The notes below the pieces were generated by a model, which saw nothing but the letters and a program-made list of their open reading frames with translations, searched no databases and was not told where the DNA came from. Source: Schistocephalus solidus (Eukaryota; Platyhelminthes; Cestoda; Diphyllobothriidea; Diphyllobothriidae). Taken from it: 64,000 bases of DNA. The DNA lies in contig WEDG01004642.1 in NCBI GenBank assembly GCA_017591395.1, positions 1 through 64,000 on the forward strand. The letters are read 5' to 3'. Below, one piece after another: positions 54,301-64,000 of this stretch (positions are counted from its first letter, which is position 1; the number at the start of each line of letters is the position of its first letter). A program made the translations under genes and the position numbers.

Positions 54301-57300
54301 ATTAAGAAAGGGGCTGGGCGCACTGTTCCTTATTTTTGTAATCCTAATCGGAGAATAAGCAGCTTATAATGACTTAGCGGGGGCTAAAAATTTTCGAACA
54401 ATAATATGCCGAAACCAACTGTCGGAGAACTGGAGGTGATCCCCTGGCAAGGGCACCAGGTGAAGTCTTCCGCTTTTATCCAGGGTTTGAAGACCCAATG
54501 TGTCCTAAATTACAGGGTGCAAAAGCAGCCAAGTTAAATAAATTAAAAGGACCTTTTCTGACGTTACACATGTGGTTAAGAGGAGGCAAAACTAGGACAA
54601 AGTTATTGAATGGGGTTTTTGAGATAAAGTATGCCAACACGAAATTTTAAACCAAATAAAGCAGATGTTAATGGGAACTTGAGACGGCAGCACACACCGA
54701 CGTTAAACTGAAGCATACAATACTGGCATGCCATTGAATCGTTAGAGACAAATCAAGAGTAAAGATCATCACGAGGTTAACATTGAGGAAAATTATATCA
54801 AATTGAACTGGGCAAGCAATAAATTGCTCAGTCAATAGTAGCATTAAAAAACAATCCATTAATATTATTCGATCAGCGTATCAGAAACTAAAGGTTCTTC
54901 TAGTCTGGATGAAGGACCAATGGAGAATATTAATATAACTTTATTCTTGATGTTTTCCGTGCCTGTTATTTAATTTAACTGTAGGTCACAATGTCCTGTC
55001 AAATATTGACTGAGGGAGAATTTCATCTATTACACATTTTGTTTCTGATTCACTTGAATGTAACCAAAACGGTGCATTTCATAACTGCTTCCTGATGTTT
55101 CACCTCTGGCAAAAAAAAGAAGCAAATGAAAGTTTATATGTCATGCTGTGCTATTCTTCGCAATTTCCATCACCTGTGAAAATATACATGGAAATTTATC
55201 AAATTGGAAAAGCTAAGCACGCAACATTAACCAGGTACTTTTGTCATTAGGTTACGTTTTAGCACATTGCAATGTCAGTAATAATTTGCGCATTTGAAAT
55301 GCTTGTATTTTACGCAAAACGCCTAATTTCCAAGTTGTTTAGATCAAGCGTTTTTTGCTTCGTTCTGTGATGACTATATCTGCGGTTCGGATAATACTAA
55401 ATTATTTGAGGTGAACAAGTAACAATATAAGACAAAGGGTAAACGCAACTTTCAATGTGAGTGCGGTAGCACGGTATTATTTTGCTGTCCACACTTACAG
55501 CTTTAGTGATGCTTCAGGTTCCCTGTGCATGCAAAACCATATGGCAACTTAGCACCAATTTTCGTTATCGGAGATAACCTCAAATAATTCGGATGCATTT
55601 TGTTTGCCGTAAAGACAACATGTTTAATTGCTTTTATTTAGCAAAAGCTGAATGTAGAGCATCTTATACCACTGAATGTCTGACTGAAAATTGCGTCTGT
55701 AAATGTTTATTCAGCAAAACAAGTACAAGATGCGAGTTCATAATTATTAATTTTCAGAATATTTTTTTATTTTCTTAAGCAACACAAGTTATGTGGACTG
55801 TTTAAACAGGTGCTCGCAAGATTTAGCATTCATCTAAGTTTAAAAACGGCGTGAAACGTGTTTATTTTGTAATGTGCCAGTGCATATGCGTTCTGTGCTC
55901 TCAGGCGTCAATAATTGTTCGAGCATCAAAAAAAAGTTTAAAAAGGTTTTCAGAAAAATACATTATCCCTGCAAGAATCCTTGTAAAATTTTATTTGCTT
56001 TTCACATAATCTACCAGCTGAAATTGTATATCTATTCACAAACGACTATATTGGGGAATAAATGCCGAGTGAATGAATGATTTGCGTTCGATTTCACGCT
56101 GAACAAAATGCTCAAACAAGTGAAAGTTAAAAATTGGTAAAAGGAGCAAAGACCTTACATCTCTTGACCAAGTTCAATGCAAAATTTTACTTTCTTACAC
56201 ATTTAAAGTTAAACTACTGTTGATCTTTACTCCTCTGTCCACTAAAATGTAGCAAAGTTATTTTATTTAATTAGCCGTTAGTCGCTGTGAGGCTGCCAGT
56301 GGGGCTGGAGATTGAGCCTCAAGGCAGAGCGGAACAGGTAGGATCCGGTAGCGATTTGTGAGCGTTCATTAACGAATGCACGTTATACTCAACTTCACAT
56401 ACTTGGAATTTGAATTTTCGCTTGGAAGTTGGGGTTTAAAAATGTGCAAAGTACTTTCTTACGGCAAATAATCAAGTCATATGCAGTTGACATAACTTAA
56501 GGCCTAAAAACAGTTGTACGTTAGCAAGTGGTCTGTCAGTCAAGTAAGCAGACAGTTAAAAGAAACTTAAAAATAGAGATAAAAATAAAACACCGAGTTC
56601 TTTCTAAAAGTGGAAGGGTAAACAGCGAATATCAAATGTTTGGGATGTATTCCTATAGAGCGTTTCAGAATGACACTAACCTTTTTATATTTTGGATTTT
56701 CAGTAATATTGTATTTTTCCACGCATTGACCTCTTTTGTAAAAACCGAAGCACTGCAGGAAATCGGAGAAATTTTGCCATGCAGATATGTAAAGAAACAC
56801 GCAACATTCAAAGATAGAGGAGAGTGAGGATGTAATAAAACGGTTATCAAATTATTACACCATTGGTCATAGGTGTTTAGTAATCGCGGTTGATAATAAA
56901 GAAGCACCAAAAATGCAAAACAGCTTACAGGCTTGATTGACGCCAGCCAATGTGATCGACAAAGCATCAGCTCAATATACAAATTTCTGAGGTAAAGTTA
57001 ATGTTGGCATATTTTGATAAAGATGACTACACAGCAATTAAATTTTGCATGCGATAAACTCAATAAAAAGTGAACAACCCACCAAATGGGGAAAAGCGAT
57101 CAGAAAAAGTGTTCCTCCTATAAATCTAGGTTTTAATTTAAAGTAATTGTCAAGATTCTGACAGGTTTTTTGATAATTTTGTAATGCAAATTAAACTGTC
57201 TTATTTGAATGCACACACACTTACATAGAAAATGATTTTTAATACTTTGCACGTCATCTACTGTCAATTACTCTTTCGGAATTTAATAAGAATCCAACTT

Positions 57301-57427
57301 TTCATAGGCAAATTATCACTGTACGCTATATTTCGTCTCTCTTAATATATTCAGTTAATTGAATTCTTAATCACCTGAATATTCGGTAGCTAATGCTTCG
57401 CGAATCCAAACACACAAAATACGAGAT
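51346..57427. other. Gene-poor intergenic region
   Basis: I see no exon chain or retroelement coding sequence on either strand. Isolated open frames (for example 52,075-52,278 and 53,181-53,435) have neither recognised domains nor convincing splice context. Part of it (53.64-53.96 kb) is AACC/TAACC-rich. Confidence 0.5.
53640..53960 (-). repeat. Degenerate CCTAA/AACC patch with 35-bp duplication
   Basis: CCAA, AACCTTA and TAACC words recur irregularly. 'tatttaacctcaatgcccca' occurs twice with a spacing of about 33-35 bp (about 53,800-53,865). It resembles a decayed telomere-like or minisatellite tract. Confidence 0.4.
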
Positions 57428-57796
57428 TCATTTGACCTACTTGTGAAAATCTCGGTGGCATCAATAGGATTCGAACCCACGCCAGCAAGAGGAAGGCTTT
57501 CGAACAGCTAACATTTTAAGCCAAACGAGCTACGAGGCCCCACCGGGAGTCGTGAGTTTGATCACAATTGAGTCAACTTACCCAAACCAGCCTACTGCAA
57601 CGCATGGAATTCACCCATTCTGGTACAGTTAACTGACTGCCCCAGCAGGATTTCCTAAGCAATTAATCTAAAATCCAACAGAGGACTACCAAGCACAATT
57701 AATTAGTTGAAGGTTTTTGGCAGATTTTAAGAATTCCTTTGCCCCACTTGTGAAAATCTCTGCAGCCTCGGTGGGATTAGAACACACGCCAGCAAG
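57428..57796 (-). mobile_element. tRNA-derived SINE, dimeric copy (S2/S3)
   Basis: On the minus strand, a 3' half-tRNA (57,796-57,750) is followed by the tail (about 57,735), about 190 bp of spacer, a full tRNA-like core (57,539-57,456; GGCCTCG acceptor, 'tagctcg' D-arm, 'gggttcgaatcc' T-arm) and a tail (57,450-57,428). This is the same order as S1 at 3.2-3.5 kb, so the dimer structure belongs to the family. Confidence 0.75.
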
Positions 57797-57905
57797 GCTA
57801 GAGCGTTAAATGAACTAAAGCCTTCCCCTTGGTGGCGTGCGTTCGAATCTCCTCAAGGCCGCTGAGTTTTCACAAGTGGGTCAAATGAATTATTACACTC
57901 GGCCA
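57796..57905 (+). mobile_element. tRNA-derived SINE, inverted 3' part (S4)
   Basis: The plus-strand core from 'ggctagagcgtt' runs through 'gcgtgcgttcgaatc' to the tail 'cacaagtgggtcaaatgaat'. It begins at the exact base where the minus-strand copy ends, forming a palindrome with arms of about 55 bp. Confidence 0.75.
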
Positions 57906-60900
57906 AAATCTTCTACTAAACGACGAAATATTGGCATAAATAACATGAAGTTCAGACTAAAATGTCATAATTGAAGCTTATTTTACTCTTAAGATGGTCA
58001 ACGGATAATTTTAACAGAATTCCTATCAAGTGGCAACAAATCGTGCTGACTGCCCTAAAGCACAGCTCCGAATACTGGTGATAAATCAACCGTATATATC
58101 GAGAACCATCATTAAGGTGTCTGGGTATTTAAAGTTCTATATTACGGTACGTATATCATAAATTCAAACATCAGCTAAAACGCGTAGCAAGAACAACGTA
58201 CTTGTGATTCGCCCGGTACGACCGTTGTATCGTCCATAAAGCGAACGAGCACAAGGTTTTGAACCTTGAGCATATTTTCTTTGTAGACCGTATTCACTTG
58301 CTATACCATAAAATATGTATGTTTAGAAACAGTAACTAAGCGGAAAGTGAAAATGAATAACCTGGAGGTGTTGCATATAAATGAACTGATAATTTTCACG
58401 AAGAAACTTTTCAGAGGTAACAAACACACACCTTGAGGATATAGTACCTCAAATAGCCTATGACGTGTGGAAAACAAAGGACCATCCAAAGACAAAAGAA
58501 CGAAAGTAATGTAATCTTTGTTTGAAAAGCCACAAATCCCAAACGGCTAGATTGCTACGAAACAAATTAATTCGGAATGATATTACGATCTTCAGAAACA
58601 TTTAGGGTTTGATTAACATGTCCGGCTCAGAAAATGAACTTATAATGCAACACTGTCCACTGCTCTAAAGTTCGTGGCCTAAAAATTACTTTTAAAGATA
58701 ACTTTGACAAAGTTAATAGCACAAAAACCTAATTTACTTCACCGTCGTCCTTACTGCATGTTTTGAGTTACTTATGGCATCCCTAAATGCTAGTAATCTT
58801 CCAATGGCCAGTTGAAATATCAGAAACGCAAGAAGGCATATTCAAAAGTAGTCATTCAGAAACTGTGTTAGGAATGGAATTTATGATCAGGTACAGACGT
58901 CTTTAATCACCTGTTCAAAGAATACGTACCCTTTCTTGATTTATTTCAGCAAGAAAACGGCTCTTCTCGTGGTAGATATCCTCCCTTAGTGGGTCGTGCC
59001 AATACTGGGCTTGAGCGAGACTGAAAAATTTGGATGACAGTGCTTATGAATGGGGTGCGTTTAGGAGGCCATGTTAACTAACTTTGTGTTCAAGCACGCA
59101 AACAAAACCCTGTCTCATGAAGTTCAAAATCACCGAGATTTATTTCGGTTAGCTGGAAATATAAGTAATCATCTACAGGTGACCAAGAAGTATTATATAA
59201 CTGACAATTTTGAAACCAATGAAAAATTACAGTTCATTCAACTACAGATATGTCACGGGCCAGCTAGCAGAATAAACTGTGAAACGCTTCATTCGTTGCA
59301 GTGAAACATTAAATAAAATTGCATATATAGTAAGGAACTCACATAAAATGTTCACATATATCTACGTCCTTGGTAAGACACGGTAATATGAACCCCCGTA
59401 ATGCCGGTGGCCCTAAGCTAAATTCCAAGCAGATTATGTTTAGGATTAGGCCTAGGCTTAAGGTAGCGTTAGAGCTATAGCAAATATTACGGTCAGGGTT
59501 AGAAGGGAGGGTAGATTAAGACATGCTGTTAAGGCTAGGTTCAAACTTGAAAAAAATGTACCATTCCTTGGATTGAGCAAAAGACCGCCTGCATTCGAAG
59601 GGAGTTCCCAAGTCTTACCACGTCAGCTACCGTTTCTTGCATTTTCTGAAAAACTACAAATTGTGTATAGATTAAGTCTATCGGATTGATTTCATAAGGC
59701 TTTACGACATACCTATTGTTGTATTTTGGCGTATATTTGTGTATCTGCTACACTAAAACCGGTTTATCTATAATTATCGTTTGCTATGCAAAATAAGTAA
59801 ACGTTAAATATAATTATTTTGCCAGTCTGGTTTTTCTAACCCTAGGCATATGCATTTGGATGAATGCTGCTTCCAGGAGACGAAACAAGATTAAAGACAA
59901 AAAGGGAGACTATAAGCCAGTATAAACACCACAAGCATTGGAGGTCAACTGAACAACATTCGATAGTACAAGTAATTTGCTTTCAAATTAATTCACCCCT
60001 AGGGCTGTAGGTCACAATCCATCAGAGCAAACCACCATGATTGAGTGAAAGAGAAGGACACAAATTACTAGAGTGACATCGCTACCAAGCTGCGGAAATT
60101 CTGAAAGAAGCTGATGAGAAAATGGTAACCGTTAAAAACCCCAGTTGCCATAGGAGTGGTAAAAATAGCTGGAATTTCGAAGACCCTCGAAGGCGCATAG
60201 AACGCAGCAAAGCTTTTCACATAAACAGTGGTCTCCGAAGATTTTTGCATACCCCGGTCACGTTCCAATGGTCGTCAGCTATACTTGCGTCCGATAGAAT
60301 CTCATCGACTTGTTGCGGTGCAAGACATGACAAGTGACATACATGCCGGCAGCCCCTATAAATAGCTTATTGGTTGTCTGACAGACCGCTGGCACATAAA
60401 CAGGAAGTGAATCTAGGATGAAACGTAACAAGGGCTGCGTAAACAATGCTCTTTAATTTAAACTAAAGCCCGAAAATGTGCATTTATTAGCCGGTCACTA
60501 GGAATCTTTCAATATTTAAGCCTGAGAAGCCACAGAACATCTGTTGATCGTGTTTTTCATAGTCACCGAACAGGGACATGTGAATATGGACTTTTGACTG
60601 GTCATGCAGTCTACGGATGGGTATTGCATGAAATATATATCAGATAACACCTTAGAACTGATACAGTAAGCTGTTGTTCGATGATACCAATATATCTTGT
60701 AAGGAACTAGAATGAACACGGAAACATTTATCAATAACTAGAGGCAAAGACGAATTTACCAAGCTGTGCAAAAACGTTAGTTATATGTATTTTAGAGCGT
60801 ACTGTTATATAGCTGGGGAAAGAAAAGGAATCTGCTTCTATTGTGGAAGCCTAGATAGCCTTTATTGTGGAAGCCCACATTATCTGATGCTGGTCTCCTG

Positions 60901-61540
60901 TATGATAACGAATATTGTGTCCCGATAATCCCACGTTCCTCTTATTTGCAAGCAGATCCTTAGACTTGCACACTCGCCTCCATTCATAAGTCAATTTGCA
61001 TACAGATGCATATTTCGTAGGAGTGTATTGTCTGTAGGAGATCATGGCCATTTCCCTTTTCGGACACGCAGATTTCCTCAAGTTGGTCTTATTAAATTGC
61101 AACTAAATCATTTACTGAGATTATTAAGATGGTTGCTCTTCAATTAAAATAACCACCCCTGTCCTTTGAGTGCTTCTCCTGTATGTGCCATTGTTTAGCT
61201 GTGTTCTAACGAGCTCAGCTGTGCTTTTTTACTTAAGTGAGAATTTTTCAGTTGGAAGTTTGGCATCTGGATGGAATAACGATTGCTCAGATATATTAAC
61301 TCACTTCACTTAACTAAACTGCAATTCCGATACGAACGATAGTCTTTTTAATCAGTGACCGAAACGACAATATTTATGAGTGGTAATTTCATCTTCCCTA
61401 ATTATAAAGAACTCCAAAATCTCCATTCAATATATAACACAGTTCCCAGGTGAATTTTAAGAACACAGATCAAAAGAGAGCGTTGTAGTTCTAAATAATA
61501 ATTATATCGACCTCAATTTCTCTAGACTTATAGAATCTCT
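57906..61540. other. Gene-poor intergenic region
   Basis: No gene is supported. It contains a GGTTA-like patch at about 59,430-59,560 ('aggattaggcctaggctt', 'cagggttagaagggaggg'). An open segment at 60,068-60,337 is open on both strands and without a recognised domain. Confidence 0.45.
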
Positions 61541-61545
61541 GTACT

Positions 61546-61743
61546 GTGGAAATTATTCCAGTCAAAGCTGTGGGTGTGACGCTTGACTCTTTGCTTAAAT
61601 ATTTTGATAATTGCCTAGAAACAATCGTTTCTGTCAGCAAAAAATACTATAAACGACTGCAAGCGAACATGTTGAGGGATAGCACTGAGGAATCAATAAG
61701 CTTTGGCCTGTGTTCGCACGAAATTAATCAGGTCTTTCGCTAA
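61546..61743 (+). CDS. Unrecognised open segment
   Basis: The plus-strand frame reads 'VKAVGVTLDSLLKYFDNCLE', 'TIVSVSKKYYKRLQANMLRD' and 'CSHEINQVFR' before a stop. The composition is protein-like. I cannot place it in a family or show splice partners. Confidence 0.25.
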   Translation: MEIIPVKAVGVTLDSLLKYFDNCLETIVSVSKKYYKRLQANMLRDSTEESISFGLCSHEINQVFR

Positions 61744-62168
61744 CGTAGCAGCTGCAAATTTCTCAAAAGATGTATCTTATGTCTTTTATTTCGGTGTAAA
61801 CGATATCAATTGAGCATTGAAAAAAGGGTTACAAACGCGAAAGAAAAAGATACGTCCTCAGTTCATTCTGAGCAATGATCCCGATAAAATTCTTCTCCCT
61901 GGTGTGCACACAGGAAAGTTCTGATGCGATCGCCAGATACTAAAATCACGTTGGCATCTCTTCCATTCACAAACTAACGTCTTGTCTGCGCGCAGCATTG
62001 TCCCAAGGAATGTGAAGAATCAAATTGTTAAAGAGAAAAAACCAATTAATTAAAACAAACCTAGTGGAAATATTGCCCTTTGATCTACACTGACTATGGA
62101 TTAAAGTTCAATGACTCACATTAGACAACAACGGTTGGCTAAACGCCGACAGGTTTGTTGTCTTTAGG

Positions 62169-62316
62169 CTGTACGCAAGCCCTCGAATGTGACAACCGCT
62201 TCAATCAGGATGGTACTCTGCCACATTTGCCAATTATGCGGAACTGGTTTGCTTTCCTTGGAAAGCCACTGTATTGGCTTGGCCTGTACCTCCATATCCG
62301 TATTGATGGAGAACGC
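62169..62316 (+). CDS. Candidate exon, plus strand
   Basis: It lies between 'gttgtctttag' and a donor 'cag|gtgaag'. One frame is fully open: 'CTQALECDNRFNQDGTLPHL' then 'RNWFAFLGKPLYWLGLYLHI'. The family is unknown. The phase does not connect to the next open segment at about 62,437 ('DDGYGWDYLSECRAIPEQFA', 'INQPTYLLVTPLIY') without another exon. Confidence 0.3.
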
Positions 62317-63329
62317 CAGGTGAAGAGATAGTAATGAACCTTGGCTCGAGGGAATATTTCTGACTAATCTGATAGGTTCCTTCGGTGGACCATCTACAGC
62401 GTGTGCATGCGTATCTTTATTTTCCTAATTGCAGATGATGGCTACGGCTGGGATTACCTGAGCGAATGCAGAGCAATCCCGGAACAGTTCGCCATCAACC
62501 AACCGACCTATCTGCTAGTCACTCCTCTGATATATAAATGCAGAAGCGCGTTCCGTCTAACGCAAAGTTGACTGTCATAACCATTTCTGGCAAAGTACCC
62601 GTCACTAGTGGGTCAAACCCAGCTCCATGTTCAGGCACCTGCAATTCTAATCCAGGATCTCTAGTCATTATTTCCAAGGCTCTAACATTGATACACGATC
62701 CCTCCACACCTTGATTGCGATCACGTATATTTATTATCGTACTCAATTCGCACACCGATTAGATTACAAAACTGTTCATTCCTTGTGCCTTGCAGCTCAA
62801 TTTAAGAGCCATCGCTTGCAGTCAGCTAATAACCGGTAACGATGCTGATTGAGTATCGATGATAACATGGGGGCCGGTCTAGTCATTTTCAGTTTATCAC
62901 CCATTGCCAGACATTACTGTCAGAAACCGGTTTAGATAACCTGGAATTTAAATGCAAACGTGTTTATCACTGAACATAATGTCCTGCGATCTACTACTGT
63001 CAAACGCACAACTGGACGAGCATATTCTATAACGCGATTGGTTGATGTCTGTATTATTTTTATTAGGGCGTTATGCTTACAAATCGTCAAAATATTATCA
63101 AAGCCAGTTACTCTTCACACTTTCCACTACGAAACTGTCAAAATCGCCATTGTTAAGGTTTTTTATATTAATTCTTTTGATGATCAAGCGATAAACTTTT
63201 ATTCAAATAGTGCAAACTTTCTCAAAAATTACATAGCCCTCCTGTGACTCATTCGTGTTCCATTCCCTGAAAGACAAAAATGAAAGCACCCTGGAGTATA
63301 GTGGCTAGAGGACTTGGTGAAAGACATAC

Positions 63330-63634
63330 CGGGTTTGAATGATGTCAACATAGGCAACCCGCGTCAAGATCGACCTGATGACGTTGCAGAAAACGCGCGA
63401 CGACGTGTCAGGACAGGAGGGGAGACCAAAGACACCCTCCTGTGGCCCACCGATGGAGATGACGGAACCAACCTTTGCGGGTGGACAGCGTTGCACGAGG
63501 GCTCGGACAAACAGACCACCCTGCGAGAAGCCGATGAGGTGGAATCCTTGTGACAGGTTCTTGTTTGAGTGCACGATTTCACACGCCTGTGCCAGTTGCG
63601 TATTAATGGGCATGAAGTAGGTGTTAAGGCGATC
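63330..63634 (-). CDS. PPT1: Palmitoyl-protein thioesterase 1, internal exon
   Basis: PPT1 is a lysosomal hydrolase that removes fatty acyl groups from S-acylated proteins. The exon reads 'DRLNTYFMPINTQLAQACEI', then the nucleophile elbow 'GFHLIGFSQGGLFVRALVQR' (Ser in GFSQGG), 'CPPAKVGSVISIGGPQEGVF' and 'GLPSCPDTSSRVFCNVIRS', ending 'VDIIQTR' with the Arg codon split. The acceptor on the minus strand is 'ttcttcaaaag' and the donor is 'gtatgt'. The 'ISIGGPQEGVFGLP' block and Cys positions match PPT1 rather than PPT2. The N-terminal exons should lie beyond the right edge. The C-terminal exons (Asp and His of the triad) were not found in 62.0-63.3 kb. Confidence 0.88.
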
Positions 63635-64000
63635 CTTTTGAAGAAAGATGAAGATGGATGAGTTATGTGGTAATGTTAAGTCAGAACGTGCCGGTATGGA
63701 TAAAAATGCAGTCAATTCAATTTAAAGTCAACAGACAAAATGCCATAAAGAAATGAAGAATTATTCGGTACACTCCTGGTGTTTTAGGGATAGAGAGTGT
63801 TTTTAAACTGTACAGAGTCAACTATTTTACTAAAATACTGAGGAAATATCGTAAGAGCCAAAAAGGTCTGAGGATGAAGGTTAATCGATATGTGTTAAGT
63901 AAATTGAAGCTGATAATTGGAGGCAAATCTATGAATCTATGTATTTTCATTTATACATTCGTCATGATAAAACTTTCATTAAATAACTCTGGTCGAATTG

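Noticed and set aside
62519..62755. Minus-strand open frame as a further PPT1 exon
   Set aside because: It contains 'HGAG', faintly like the PPT1 N-terminal 'HGMGDSC', but it lies downstream of the catalytic-Ser exon on the minus strand, where C-terminal exons belong. The rest does not match.
1..64000. CRISPR arrays, bacterial operons, rRNA genes
   Set aside because: There are no regularly spaced repeats, no ribosome-binding or operon structure and no rRNA-like sequence. The window is eukaryotic throughout.

Overview
This is eukaryotic DNA. It has split genes with GT..AG introns, a tRNA-derived SINE family, several non-LTR retrotransposon families, a Ty3/Gypsy remnant and Penelope-like elements. 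This repeat mix, the combination of very short (31-87 bp) and multi-kilobase introns, a probable 9-nt microexon and AT-rich sequence point to a flatworm, most likely a parasitic one (cestode or trematode). That placement is inference; no single marker in the window fixes the species.

Region 1 (1-23.5 kb) is a graveyard of retroelements. I distinguish six non-LTR families, with local labels A-F. A carries an APE-type endonuclease and RT, a '...MWNKLPHNI' C-terminus and a 3'-UTR hairpin. C is a CR1/Jockey-like element on the minus strand, split by later insertions. D is an AT-rich element with an ORF1 remnant. E is present as five 3'-terminal pieces carrying a 'WNNLP' motif. The insertion order can be read: an A 3' end and an E 3' end both landed inside C. 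A Gypsy integrase (12.9-13.9 kb, minus) and a tRNA-like SINE (3.2-3.5 kb) lie among them. Every ORF is broken by stops or frameshifts.

Region 2 (24.8-50.7 kb, plus strand) is one large host gene. I reconstructed 19 exons whose splice sites and reading phases agree at every junction but one. They encode about 900 residues of tandem, mostly degenerate EF-hand modules, best matched to EFCAB6, a ciliary/axonemal protein in animals. The 5' end is not identified, and one small exon of length 3n+1 must be missing from the 37,475-40,920 interval. The introns contain a SINE fragment, a possible Penelope-like terminus (32.2 kb), a GIY-YIG endonuclease fragment flanked by inverted Penelope-type termini (45.3-45.9 kb), and a Penelope RT plus linker (46.7-48.1 kb).

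Region 3 (50.7-62 kb) is gene-poor, with a palindromic pair of SINE copies at 57.4-57.9 kb and degenerate GGTTA-rich patches. Region 4 (62-64 kb) has a confident internal exon of palmitoyl-protein thioesterase 1 on the minus strand and some unassigned plus-strand open segments that may be exons of another gene.
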